DNA from: Sinorhizobium fredii NGR234
GTDB lineage: Bacteria > Pseudomonadota > Alphaproteobacteria > Rhizobiales > Rhizobiaceae
NCBI RefSeq assembly: GCF_000018545.1
Contig: NC_012587.1
Coordinates: 992,001 to 1,056,000 of the forward strand
DNA: 64,000 nt
Direction of reading: 5' to 3'
This document shows positions 10,272 through 20,505 of this stretch, one piece after another. Made by a program: the position numbers and the translations under genes. The notes below the pieces were generated by a model, which had not been told where the DNA came from, searched no databases, and saw nothing but the letters and a program-made list of their open reading frames with translations. Every line of letters starts with the position of its first letter. Positions within the stretch are counted from its first letter, which is position 1.

Positions 10272-10353
10272 GAAGTTCACCCTGGGTTGGAGATCGGACG
10301 ATCCCCGATAGGCGGCTTTGATGACGCTTGCTTGATGCTTGTTTTACAGCCCG

Positions 10354-10371
10354 GTGAAGCTTTGATGACAG
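10354..10371 (-). promoter_or_regulatory. Possible PhoB box upstream of the phytase-like gene
   Basis: On the minus strand the sequence reads CTGTCATCAAAGCTTCAC. The first half matches the CTGTCAT half-site exactly and the second half (GCTTCAC) matches 4 of 7. It ends 82 nt before the start codon. The string GCTTTGATGAC occurs here and again 44 bp away (10315-10325 and 10359-10369), about four helical turns. Suggestive, not firm. Confidence 0.35.
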
Positions 10372-10468
10372 TGGCAAGCCCGTCCCGGCGCCGTGCACGA
10401 ATGTTCAAGATCGATGACGGTTTCCCGCGCTAAGCTGGCGGTCGTTGACGGAGATCGGATTGCTCATC

Positions 10469-10876
10469 ATGTTCGAGACGAAATTTGCGATAGTGCTGCG
10501 CGATGACCTCGCCCAATGGCAGAAGCTGAATGTCACCGCATTCCTGGCGACGGGCATTGCCGGGCAGAAGCCTGATATCATCGGCGAGCCCTATCGCGAC
10601 GCAGCCGGCAATGCCTACAATGCCTTGAGCATCCAGCCAATCATCGTGCTTTCGGCGGACGGCACGACACTGAGCAACATCCAGAGACGCGCGCTGGAAC
10701 GCGATATTCAAACCTCGCTCTATGTCGACGCGATGTTCTCGACCGGTCACGACAGTGCAAACCGCGAGGTCTTCTCGCGATCCGGTCCGGACGACGCCAC
10801 CGTCGCCGGGATTGCCATTCATGCCGAGAGGAAGCTCGTCGACAAGATCACCAGGGGCGCGAAGCTACACGGCTAG
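10469..10876 (+). CDS. DUF2000 family protein
   Basis: 135 residues. MFETKFAIVLRDDLAQWQKLNVTAFL at the start is characteristic of the DUF2000 family (split here: MFETKFAIVLRDD then LAQWQKLNVTAFL). These small soluble alpha/beta proteins resemble peptidyl-tRNA hydrolase folds and have no established function. The gene stands alone between a divergent exported protein and a convergent cyclase gene. ATG 10469 is chosen by homology. A TTG at 10460 has a better-spaced GGAG (10449 region) and would add three residues, so the start is uncertain. Confidence 0.7.
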   Translation: MFETKFAIVLRDDLAQWQKLNVTAFLATGIAGQKPDIIGEPYRDAAGNAYNALSIQPIIVLSADGTTLSNIQRRALERDIQTSLYVDAMFSTGHDSANREVFSRSGPDDATVAGIAIHAERKLVDKITRGAKLHG

Positions 10877-10884
10877 AGCCTTCC

Positions 10885-11952
10885 TCACGCCGAATGATCG
10901 GCCGTCGCGATTGCGTTCCGCGAGTCCGGCAATGGCGGGCCGCCGGCACGGAGCGAGAACACCCCGAGCCGCTGGCCACGCCCCTTGACCTCGTGCTCGC
11001 CGAGGTCTTCGCTTTTGACGAAGGCGGGCAGGCGCATGCGACGCAGCAGGTCGGCGGAAATCAGCACCTGCCGGTCGAGCGTCCGGCAGAGGCCTTCGAG
11101 ACGCGCCGTCGTGTTCACCGTGTCGCCGAAATAGGTGATCTTGTGCCGGTCGACGCCGATTTCGGCGGCGACGATCGTTCCGCCGTGGAGTGCGGCGCGC
11201 AGCCGCGGCACCTCACCGTAAACCTTGCGCCAGCGTGCCGCCGACGCTTCGACCTGGTCGAGAATGTCGAAGACGCAGCGAATGCAGGCGGCGTCCGCCA
11301 CGGCGCGATCGAAAGACCAGGTGATGACGGCGGCGTCGCCGATATAATCGTCGATGGATCCGCGGTAGCGCAGGACCGGGTCGGCAAGCTCGGCAAACAG
11401 CTTTCCGAGATATTCCTGCATCTTGAGATCGCCGAAGCGCTCGGCATAGGAAGTCGAGCCGGCGACATCGACAAACAGGAAGACGCGTTCCTCCTGAACC
11501 GGCTTGCGGTAACGTCCCGTCAGCAGGCTCAGGAACACGTCGCGGCCGAGCAATTCCCGCACCCGCAGGACGAAAATAATCGGACCGGAGACGACGAGCG
11601 CATAGACGAGCGCATTGAAGGACGGCACCATCGCGTCACTCCAGGACTGCTGCAGAACGCCCGTCAGCTTCAGTACCACCCCTGCTGCGACGAAGCCAAG
11701 ATTCTCGACCGCGAAATAGACGGCGATCGAGGACAGCAGAAAGGCCGGCGTCGGAAAGCTGTGGATCGTCCTGTAGAGGCGCCGGAAGATGATGCGCCGC
11801 TCAAAGGCAAGGACCGGCATGCAGATGAAGACCGCAAAGGTCGCGCCGATCAAGGCACCGTCGCCATAGACGACCCAGGCATAGGCCACGCCGCTACCGG
11901 CGACGACCAGAAGCAACAGGATGAACTCGAGCGTGGAAAATCTCCAGCGCAT
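10885..11952 (-). CDS. Membrane-anchored class III nucleotidyl cyclase
   Basis: 355 residues. The N-terminal 135 residues carry four or so membrane helices, followed by a class III adenylate/guanylate cyclase domain (about 155-345). The first metal-binding Asp is in FLFVDVAGST, the second in YIGDAAVITW, and the Asn/Arg transition-state pair lies in FGDTVNTTARLE. It would convert ATP or GTP to a cyclic nucleotide at the membrane. The position usually holding the adenine-selecting Lys in bacterial adenylate cyclases is acidic here (SIDDYIGDA), as it is in guanylate cyclases, so the substrate is open. Rhizobia carry many such cyclases. The sensory input of the membrane part is unknown. Confidence 0.85.
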   Translation of the reverse strand: MRWRFSTLEFILLLLVVAGSGVAYAWVVYGDGALIGATFAVFICMPVLAFERRIIFRRLYRTIHSFPTPAFLLSSIAVYFAVENLGFVAAGVVLKLTGVLQQSWSDAMVPSFNALVYALVVSGPIIFVLRVRELLGRDVFLSLLTGRYRKPVQEERVFLFVDVAGSTSYAERFGDLKMQEYLGKLFAELADPVLRYRGSIDDYIGDAAVITWSFDRAVADAACIRCVFDILDQVEASAARWRKVYGEVPRLRAALHGGTIVAAEIGVDRHKITYFGDTVNTTARLEGLCRTLDRQVLISADLLRRMRLPAFVKSEDLGEHEVKGRGQRLGVFSLRAGGPPLPDSRNAIATADHSA

Positions 11953-12112
11953 GCGCGATGGCCCCGAAAAGCGAAATACCGAAAGGATGGCCGCAGTTTG
12001 GGCAGCCCCATCCGCAGCGATGCGAACTCTGATCCTCGGCCTTGGCGTCGGCTCAGCTTCCGAGCCTGGCTAAGGCCGGATTCGGGCGGAAAGGTGTTGG
12101 CAGCCGCGGCGT

Positions 12113-13264
12113 TCAGCCAGGGATGTCCACTGCTTCGATCTTCTTTCCGACGAACCGAAGCGCGACTTCGCCGTTGATGAGCTTCAGCGCCATCTCGCCG
12201 AACAATTCGCGGCGCCAGCCTTTCAGCGCGGCGACGTCGGCCTTTTCGCCTTCGGCGGCGATCCGGTCGAGATCGTCGCTGCTGGCGATGATCTTGGCGG
12301 CCACGCCCTCCTTCTCGGAAATCAGCTTCAAGAGCACCTTCAGCATCTCGCCCGCTGCGGCAGCGCCCTCCGGGGTGTGATTCTGCCGGGGGAGGCGGGG
12401 CAGGTCGGTCTTCGGGATCGCCAAGGCCTCGCTGACCGCTTCGACGATCGCCGCGCCCGCGCTGGAGCGCTCCCAGCCTTTCGGAATGGTCCTCAGCCGG
12501 CCGAGCGCCTCCGCGTCCTTCGGCTGCTGCTGGGCAATCTCGTAGATCGCGTCGTCCTTGATGATCCGGCCGCGCGGCACGTTGCGCGCCCGCGCTTCGC
12601 GCTCGCGCCAGGCGGCGATCTTCTGCAGCACCGCCAGCTCGATCGGCTTTCTGACGCGCATCTTCAGACGCTGCCAGGCATTCTCCGGATGGAGATCGTA
12701 GGTCTCGCGGCTCTCCAGAATCGCCATTTCTTCGGCGAGCCAGGAGGAGCGTCCTTCTCGTTCGAGCTCCGCTTTCAGGTAGTGGTAGACGTCCCTGAGA
12801 TGCGTCACGTCAGCCAGCGCATAGTCGAGCTGCTTGTCGGTCAGGGGCCGGCGGCTCCAGTCGGTGAAGCGCGACGACTTGTCGATCTGCACGTTCTTGA
12901 TGCGGCTGACGAGTTGGTCATAGGAGACGCTGTCGCCGAAACCGCAGACCATGGCGGCAACTTGCGTGTCGAAGAGCGGATGCGGAATGAGATTGCCGAG
13001 ATGGTGGATGATCTCGATGTCCTGGCGCGCCGCATGGAAAACCTTGACGACGTCGGCATTGGCCATCAGCGCGAAGAACGGCGCGAGGTCGATCCCCGGC
13101 GCCATCGGATCAACGATCACCGCCGTGTCGGGGCCGGCCATCTGGATCAGGCAGAGTTCAGGCCAGAACGTCGTCTCGCGCAGAAATTCCGTATCGATCG
13201 TAATGTAGCTCGAGAGCGCCAGCTCTTGGCAGGCGGCCTCCAGTTCTGCTGTCGTCTGAATCAT
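12113..13264 (-). CDS. rnd: Ribonuclease D
   Basis: 383 residues, the usual length. A 3'-5' exoribonuclease that trims tRNA precursors and other small RNAs. The DEDDy catalytic residues are visible: ITIDTEFLRE (Asp and Glu), VFHAARQDIEII (Asp) and the Tyr/Asp pair in LDYALADVTHL. The C-terminal half is the HRDC domain, beginning near ARNVPRGRIIKDDAIYEIA. It is monocistronic, and the gap to the cyclase gene contains nothing recognisable. Confidence 0.95.
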   Translation of the reverse strand: MIQTTAELEAACQELALSSYITIDTEFLRETTFWPELCLIQMAGPDTAVIVDPMAPGIDLAPFFALMANADVVKVFHAARQDIEIIHHLGNLIPHPLFDTQVAAMVCGFGDSVSYDQLVSRIKNVQIDKSSRFTDWSRRPLTDKQLDYALADVTHLRDVYHYLKAELEREGRSSWLAEEMAILESRETYDLHPENAWQRLKMRVRKPIELAVLQKIAAWREREARARNVPRGRIIKDDAIYEIAQQQPKDAEALGRLRTIPKGWERSSAGAAIVEAVSEALAIPKTDLPRLPRQNHTPEGAAAAGEMLKVLLKLISEKEGVAAKIIASSDDLDRIAAEGEKADVAALKGWRRELFGEMALKLINGEVALRFVGKKIEAVDIPG

Positions 13265-13344
13265 CGGGGCTTAAATCACTGTGGCGAAAATGAGGCTTGA
13301 ACCTTCCCTCTATAGTTTCGCTGCGGGCGTCTCAATCGAAATTG

Positions 13345-14745
13345 TCAGATAATTCTGAAATAGCCGGTCATTCCGGTCTTTTGATGTTCGATGATGTGGC
13401 AGTGGATCACCCAGTCGCCGAGATTGTCGGCAACGAGCGCCACCTCCGCCTGCTCGTCAGGCAAAAGCAGGATCGTGTCGGTCGGTGGCGGCAGAAAGCT
13501 CCGCTTGTTCGAGCTCAGGATGCGGAAACTCAAGCCATGCAGGTGGATCGGGTGCGCGTGCGGGGTGCGGTTGGCGATCTCGAGCACATAGCTTTTGCCG
13601 AGCTTCAGTTCCTCGATCGGTGCAATCGGGTCGGGCGTGTCCCCCGGCCACGGAACCTTGTTGAGCGCCCAAAAGGTGTAACCGAGCGAACCGCAGACCG
13701 ATGGTACCGCCGTGTGTTCGGCCGTTGCCGTGAGTTCGAGGGGAATCCGCTGCGCCGTCGACAGGTCGGCTCTAGCGACCGGATTGGCCGGAAGGGGGGC
13801 GACGTCGCCAAGGTCCCGCTTTAGGGAAGGGCCGACTGACCTGAGCGTCGCGATCGTCCACGGGTTCGAGCCGCGGAAGTTGCCCAGTGTCGCGCCTGCC
13901 CCTTCGCTGTCGGGCATGCGCATGATGAGATCGACGCGCTGTCCCGGCCCGATGTCGAGCCGGTCGAGCAGGAACGGATGATCGACCGGATTGCCGTCGA
14001 GCGCGACCACCTTCGCCTCGGCCCCCTCGAGGCCGATCGTGTAGATGCGCGTCACGTCGGTCGCGGCGATCCTGACGCGAACGAGCCCGCCGGCCGGTGC
14101 GTCATAGACAGGTTCCTGCTGCCAATTCGCCGTTCTGACGGTCCCGTAGGTGCCGCCGCGCGCGGCATCGCGTGGCTTGAAGGGGTCGATGTATTTCCCC
14201 CCGGCGCCCAGCCGCCAGTCACGAAGATTGAGGACGATCTCCGCGTCGAACGTCGGGTCCGCCGGGTTTTCGACGACGATCACCCCGGTCAGGCCATGGC
14301 CCATCTGCGTCAGCGTGTTGCAATGGGGATGGTACCAGAACGTGCCGGCGTCCGGCGGGGTGAAACTGTAGTCGAAGTGATCGCCGGGATAGACGTAAGC
14401 CTGGGTCATCTCCGGCACGCCGTCCATCGCATTGGCGATCCGCAAGCCGTGCCAATGGACCGTCGTCGGCTCGTCGAGCCTGTTGACGAGCCTTGCCGCA
14501 TAGGGTTCGCCCTTGCGCATCCTCAGGACGGGCGGCAGGTGGGTATGGACCGCGTCGCCAAGTCCGTATGTCATGACGGGCGTGACACCATCGGCGGCAA
14601 TCTGCGCCTTTGCCAGCTGCGCCGTGAGGAGCTGAGCTTCGGGAACCGCCCCGGCGCGTGCGGCGAGCCCGGCGCCAAGCGCAAAGGCACCGCCAAGTGC
14701 GGCCGAGCCCTGGAGAAAAGTGCGGCGGCTGAGCAACGGCGTCAT
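13345..14745 (-). CDS. Tat-exported multicopper oxidase
   Basis: 466 residues. A twin-arginine signal (SRRTFLQGSAALGGAFALGA) exports the folded protein to the periplasm. All four copper-ligand motifs are present: HWHGLRI, WYHPHCNT, HPIHLHG and HCHIIEHQKTGM. The last includes the Cys flanked by His that binds type 1 copper and an axial Met. It oxidises a phenolic or metal substrate and reduces O2 to water. The spread resembles three-domain bacterial laccase/CueO-like oxidases, but the methionine-rich region of CueO is not obvious. ATG 14745 is preferred to a GTG three codons upstream. No copper regulator is adjacent, so a copper-tolerance role is unproven. Confidence 0.88.
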   Translation of the reverse strand: MTPLLSRRTFLQGSAALGGAFALGAGLAARAGAVPEAQLLTAQLAKAQIAADGVTPVMTYGLGDAVHTHLPPVLRMRKGEPYAARLVNRLDEPTTVHWHGLRIANAMDGVPEMTQAYVYPGDHFDYSFTPPDAGTFWYHPHCNTLTQMGHGLTGVIVVENPADPTFDAEIVLNLRDWRLGAGGKYIDPFKPRDAARGGTYGTVRTANWQQEPVYDAPAGGLVRVRIAATDVTRIYTIGLEGAEAKVVALDGNPVDHPFLLDRLDIGPGQRVDLIMRMPDSEGAGATLGNFRGSNPWTIATLRSVGPSLKRDLGDVAPLPANPVARADLSTAQRIPLELTATAEHTAVPSVCGSLGYTFWALNKVPWPGDTPDPIAPIEELKLGKSYVLEIANRTPHAHPIHLHGLSFRILSSNKRSFLPPPTDTILLLPDEQAEVALVADNLGDWVIHCHIIEHQKTGMTGYFRII

Positions 14746-14814
14746 AGCGTCCACATTAGGCCGGGCGGAGCGCGGAACATGTCGCCCCTGTGGCGTTTCA
14801 GGAATGGCGTCGTT

Positions 14815-16110
14815 CTAAACCTGATCCTCGCGTTCAGCAATTCGATCGGATCGCGCATCTTGCCGCAGGCTCCCTCCATCGTGCTGAGGATGGCTGCCGG
14901 CCGCCAGCTTGTTGAAGAAGGACGAGGTGCGCAGCAAGTTGCGGAACGGCATGGAGCGTTCCCCGGTGGGAACCGCTTCTCGCGCCGTCATGCGCTGCAG
15001 AGTATAGAGCATGAAGAGGAAAAGGATCACCGCGGTGTAGATGAAGAGTGCCCGCGGCCCGAACAGATCGAGCATGAAGGAGGCGAAGAGCGGTCCGATG
15101 ATCGCGCCGAGCGACCAGAAAAACAGCATGCCGGCGGAAACCAGTGCATGCTGCCCTTCCGCCGCGTGGTCGTTGGCATGGGCTGAACAGAGCGAATAGA
15201 GCGGCATGGCGAAGGCGCCGAAGGCGAAGATGCCGGCAAAGTTCAGCCACTCGTCGCTGCCGGCGCCGAAGGCGAGGAAGAGCCCGGCAACAAGCGACCC
15301 GAACGTAGCGACCAGGATGATCAGCCGGCGGTCGAACTGGTCCGAGTAGTGCCCGAGTGGATATTGCAGAACGACGCCGCCGATGATGCCGGCGCTCATG
15401 AAGGTGGCAATCGCGGTGACCGACAGTCCGATCCCCTGCGCATAGATCGGTCCGAGCGACCGGAAAGCCGCGTTCGTGAGCCCGACGACGATACAGCCGA
15501 TCGTGGCGAGCGGCGAGATGTTCCAGGGCGCCTTGACGTCGAAGCGGATCGCTTCCGGCGCGACGGGGCTCGAGCGGTCGGCAAAGGAGATCGGCACGAG
15601 CGACAGCGTCAGCGCCATCGAGATGAAGGCGAAGAGCTCGAAGCCGCCGATTCCCACGCCCGGAATCAAGTATTGCGCGGCGGTCACCGAGCCGAGATCG
15701 ACCAGCCGGTAGATCGACAGCGTGCGCGCCCGGTTGGCATTGGTGACGCTGGCGTTCAGCCAGCTTTCGACCGTTGCGAAGAGGCCGGCGAAGCAGATGC
15801 CGGCGACGAGCCGCATGACGAACCAGAACCACGGCTCGATGACGAGCACCATGGCGATCGCCGCCGCCGAGGCGATTGCCGCCATTGCGGAGAAGGTGCG
15901 GATATGGCCGATGGCTCTGAGAATGCGGGTCACGTAGACGCAGCCGATCGCAAAGCCGACATTGTAGCCCGCGCCGACGACGCCGATCAGCGATGTCGAA
16001 AACCCTTCATCGAGCGCCCGCAAGGATATGAAGGTGCCCTGCAAGCCATTGCCGCCGATCAGGATGCCGGCGGTGAGGAGGAGGGGGATCAGCGGGCGTA
16101 TCTTGGACAT
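14815..16110 (-). CDS. MFS transporter, YcaD-like
   Basis: 431 residues with twelve predicted membrane helices and a hydrophilic 45-residue C-terminal tail. The order of motifs (GYNVGFAIGCVYVTRILRAIGH in loop 2-3, split around RIL; later QYPLGHYSDQFDRRLII in loop 8-9) is that of major facilitator antiporters of the YcaD group. The substrate is unknown. It lies upstream of the multicopper oxidase on the same strand with a 69 bp gap, so the pair might share a transcript, but no functional link is evident. Confidence 0.8.
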   Translation of the reverse strand: MSKIRPLIPLLLTAGILIGGNGLQGTFISLRALDEGFSTSLIGVVGAGYNVGFAIGCVYVTRILRAIGHIRTFSAMAAIASAAAIAMVLVIEPWFWFVMRLVAGICFAGLFATVESWLNASVTNANRARTLSIYRLVDLGSVTAAQYLIPGVGIGGFELFAFISMALTLSLVPISFADRSSPVAPEAIRFDVKAPWNISPLATIGCIVVGLTNAAFRSLGPIYAQGIGLSVTAIATFMSAGIIGGVVLQYPLGHYSDQFDRRLIILVATFGSLVAGLFLAFGAGSDEWLNFAGIFAFGAFAMPLYSLCSAHANDHAAEGQHALVSAGMLFFWSLGAIIGPLFASFMLDLFGPRALFIYTAVILFLFMLYTLQRMTAREAVPTGERSMPFRNLLRTSSFFNKLAAGSHPQHDGGSLRQDARSDRIAEREDQV

Positions 16111-16284
16111 GGGCGCATCCGGCTTTACGGCGGCGACTCGTGGCGGCAGGCGGGTCTTCCCTGTTTAGCGGGGCGCCGCAGGCGGGGACAGTAGCGATTT
16201 GTGACCTTTTCCGGAATCTTGTGCGGTTCCGGCGCCGCGAGGCAATACGGGCGGATCGACCGACGGCGCGGGTGGCGCCGCGGC

Positions 16285-16313
16285 CTTGACAAATCGGGCG
16301 CATCATGCGCTTT
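16285..16313 (+). promoter_or_regulatory. Possible aspS promoter
   Basis: CTTGAC at 16285-16290 is a perfect rhizobial -35 hexamer. The -10 region 17 nt later (CGCTTT) is poor. It lies about 80 nt before the aspS start codon. The rest of 16111-16391 shows only GC-rich sequence and no gene. Confidence 0.35.
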
Positions 16314-16391
16314 TCCGCCCGACTTTGGCTATGCCGCCGCGCCCGCCCTTGGCGAGCCTCGCGCGGCTTTCTGCAATTCCAGGACCAGACG

Positions 16392-18179
16392 ATGCACCGT
16401 TACCGCAGCCACACCTGTGCCGCACTCCGCAAGTCGGATGTCGGCTCCACCGTTCGCCTTTCCGGCTGGGTTCACCGCGTCCGCGACCATGGCGGCGTGC
16501 TCTTTATCGACCTGCGCGATCACTACGGCATGACCCAGGTCGTCGCCGATCCGGATTCGCCGGCCTTCAAGATGGCCGAGACCGTACGCGGCGAGTGGGT
16601 CATTCGCATCGACGGAACGGTGAAGGCCCGCACCGACGACACCGTCAACAAGAACATGCCGACCGGCGAGATCGAGCTCTATGCCCGCGAGATCGAAGTG
16701 CTGTCGGCCGCCAAGGAACTGCCGCTGCCGGTTTTCGGCGAGCCGGACTATCCGGAAGACGTGCGCCTCAAGTATCGCTTCCTCGACCTTCGCCGCGAGA
16801 CGCTGCACAGGAACATCGTCAAGCGCACCGAGGTCATTTCGGCCATGCGGCGTGGCATGTCCGACATCGGCTTCACCGAGTATACGACGCCGATCCTGAC
16901 GGCCTCGTCGCCGGAAGGCGCGCGCGACTTCCTCGTGCCGAGCCGCATCCATCCCGGGACCTTCTACGCGCTGCCGCAGGCGCCGCAACAGTACAAGCAG
17001 CTCCTGATGGTCGCCGGCTTCGACCGCTATTTCCAGATCGCCCCCTGCTTTCGTGACGAAGATCCGCGCGCCGACCGGCTGCCCGGCGAGTTCTACCAGC
17101 TCGACCTCGAAATGAGCTTCGTCGAGCAGGAAGACGTCTGGGACACGATGGAGCCGATGATCCGCGCGATCTTCGCGGATTTCGCCGACGGCAAGCCGGT
17201 CACCGACAAGTTCCCGCGCATCCCCTATGACACGGCGATCCGCAAGTACGGTTCCGACAAGCCGGACCTCCGCAACCCGATCGAGATGCAGGAAGTCACC
17301 CAGCATTTCGCCGGCTCCGGCTTCAAGGTCTTCGCCAACATGATCGCCACCAATCCGAAGGTAGAGATCTGGGCGATCCCGGCCAAGACAGGTGGCTCTC
17401 GCGCATTCTGCGACCGCATGAACGCCTGGGCCCAGAGCCAGGGGCAGCCCGGCCTCGGCTATATCTTCTGGCGCAAGGAAGGCGAGAAGCTCGAGGGCGC
17501 CGGCCCGCTTGCCAAGAACATCGGCGAGGAGCGCACCGATGCGATCCGCACCCAGCTCGGTCTCGAGGATGGCGATGCCTGCTTCTTCGTCGCCGGCGAG
17601 CCGGCGAAGTTCTACAAGTTCGCCGGCGAGGCTCGCACCAGGGCCGGCGAAGAGCTGAACCTCGTCGATCGCGACCGGTTCGAACTGTGCTGGATCGTCG
17701 ACTTCCCGTTCTATGAATGGAACGAGGACGAGAAGCGCGTCGACTTCGCCCACAACCCGTTCTCGATGCCGCAGGGTGGGCTCAAGGCGCTCTCCGGCGA
17801 CGATCTGCTGTCGATCAAGGCCTTCCAGTACGACATGGTCTGCAACGGCTTCGAGATCGCATCGGGCTCGATCCGTAACCAGTCACCGGAACTGATGGTC
17901 AAGGCCTTCGAGAATGTCGGCCTCAGCCAAGCGGATGTCGAAGAGCAGTTCGGCGGCCTTTACCGCGCCTTCCAGTACGGTGCCCCTCCGCATGGCGGCA
18001 TGGCCTTCGGTATCGACCGCATCGTCATGCTGATCGTCGGCGCCAAGAACCTGCGCGAGATCTCGCTGTTCCCGATGAACCAGCAGGCAGTCGATCTGTT
18101 GATGGGCGCGCCGTCGCCGGCGACGCCGGCGCAGCTGCGCGAGCTGGCGATCCGCCCGATCCCGCAGAAGAAGGACTGA
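16392..18179 (+). CDS. aspS: Aspartyl-tRNA synthetase
   Basis: 595 residues, a class II synthetase that charges tRNA-Asp (and in many alphaproteobacteria also tRNA-Asn). The N-terminal OB-fold begins [19 protein letters not shown]. Class II motif 2 is [20 protein letters not shown] and motif 3 is [20 protein letters not shown] (20 residues). The bacterial GAD insertion lies between. The ATG at 16392 has AGGA 10 nt upstream, and homologues start here, so the 29-codon open extension is rejected. Whether it is discriminating cannot be told without knowing if gatCAB is in the genome. Confidence 0.95.
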   Translation: MHRYRSHTCAALRKSDVGSTVRLSGWVHRVRDHGGVLFIDLRDHYGMTQVVADPDSPAFKMAETVRGEWVIRIDGTVKARTDDTVNKNMPTGEIELYAREIEVLSAAKELPLPVFGEPDYPEDVRLKYRFLDLRRETLHRNIVKRTEVISAMRRGMSDIGFTEYTTPILTASSPEGARDFLVPSRIHPGTFYALPQAPQQYKQLLMVAGFDRYFQIAPCFRDEDPRADRLPGEFYQLDLEMSFVEQEDVWDTMEPMIRAIFADFADGKPVTDKFPRIPYDTAIRKYGSDKPDLRNPIEMQEVTQHFAGSGFKVFANMIATNPKVEIWAIPAKTGGSRAFCDRMNAWAQSQGQPGLGYIFWRKEGEKLEGAGPLAKNIGEERTDAIRTQLGLEDGDACFFVAGEPAKFYKFAGEARTRAGEELNLVDRDRFELCWIVDFPFYEWNEDEKRVDFAHNPFSMPQGGLKALSGDDLLSIKAFQYDMVCNGFEIASGSIRNQSPELMVKAFENVGLSQADVEEQFGGLYRAFQYGAPPHGGMAFGIDRIVMLIVGAKNLREISLFPMNQQAVDLLMGAPSPATPAQLRELAIRPIPQKKD

Positions 18180-18185
18180 GGTTCA

Positions 18186-18276
18186 CTGCAGCGCCGCGCG
18201 TCGTATCAGACGGGCAAAGGAAGCTGTAGCACCTGAGATCCTTGAATCGGCTACGATTTCGGAAAACGTGCAGCAG
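18186..18276. repeat. Sinorhizobium-type ABC palindromic repeat, degenerate copy
   Basis: CTGCAGCGCCGCGCGTCGTA ... CAAAGGAAGCTGTAGCAC is the CTACAGCG/CGCTGTAG unit seen better preserved at 43460-43566. It is followed by a degenerate second unit around 18241-18276. It lies just after aspS. Confidence 0.7.
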
Positions 18277-18283
18277 AAGTGAC

Positions 18284-18317
18284 AAAAACCCGGCGAGATG
18301 ATCGCCGGGTTTCTCCG
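18284..18317 (-). terminator. Rho-independent terminator between aspS and groEL
   Basis: A perfect CCCGGCGA/TCGCCGGG stem with a 5-nt loop is flanked by AAAAA on the left and TTT on the right. The longer U-run is formed on the minus strand, 24 nt after the groEL stop. It may also serve aspS. Confidence 0.85.
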
Positions 18318-18341
18318 TTTGGGACGCGGATCGTGTGGGTC

Positions 18342-19994
<1,653 letters not shown>

Positions 19995-20093
19995 TCAGGT
20001 ACTCACACCGGCCGCAGCGGCCGGACCTCACGAATGAACCTTTCCGGCCCCAGGAGCGAGACGATCGCCCGTCCTGAGGCGGGAGGTTCGCGG

Positions 20094-20312
20094 TCATTCC
20101 TCATCGACGTCGGGGGTCAGGATGTCGATGAGGGCGGCAACCCGGCCGGCCGGAAGATGGCGGCCCTCGCCGATCAGGGCTTCGTCGTTGTTGACCCAGG
20201 CAATCGCTTCGGCGAGCTCGCTCGTGGTCGCGCCCGTCGCGAGAAGTTCGGCCATCAGGGTTTCATCGACCGGGCCGAGAATGGCGGTGATATCCGAATG
20301 CTTCAGTCCCAT
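20094..20312 (-). CDS. Small acidic protein encoded upstream of groEL
   Basis: 72 residues, beginning MGLKHSDITAILGPVDETLM and ending in TPDVDEE. It is acidic and predicted mostly helical, with no signal peptide and no Cys. AAGGAGG stands 5 nt before the ATG, a near-perfect ribosome binding site, which argues that it is real. The groEL start is 123 nt downstream on the same strand. The position is where groES would normally be, but the sequence is not GroES: it has no mobile loop and is too short. Its function is unknown. Confidence 0.7.
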   Translation of the reverse strand: MGLKHSDITAILGPVDETLMAELLATGATTSELAEAIAWVNNDEALIGEGRHLPAGRVAALIDILTPDVDEE

Positions 20313-20433
20313 TGCGTCCTCCTTCCGCATTTTTTCGGTCGGGAATGCACAAACTGCCGGCAAACCATGCCTTCATAGATAGGCCGGCGCAGGCGAGCAT
20401 CAAGCACCACATCACAACATCGATCGCGGCGAC

Positions 20434-20466
20434 AAAAAAAGCCCGGCGGAGGTCCGCCAGGCTTTG
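20434..20466 (-). terminator. Terminator of the exported 397-aa protein gene
   Basis: An AAGCC(C/T)GGCGGA ... TCCGCCAGGCTT stem with a short GG loop is followed, on the minus strand, by a run of seven U. It lies 40 nt after the stop codon at 20506. Confidence 0.85.
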
Positions 20467-20505
20467 TCACGGAGGCCGCTCCGAGTCGCGGCGTTTCATG
20501 GTGCG

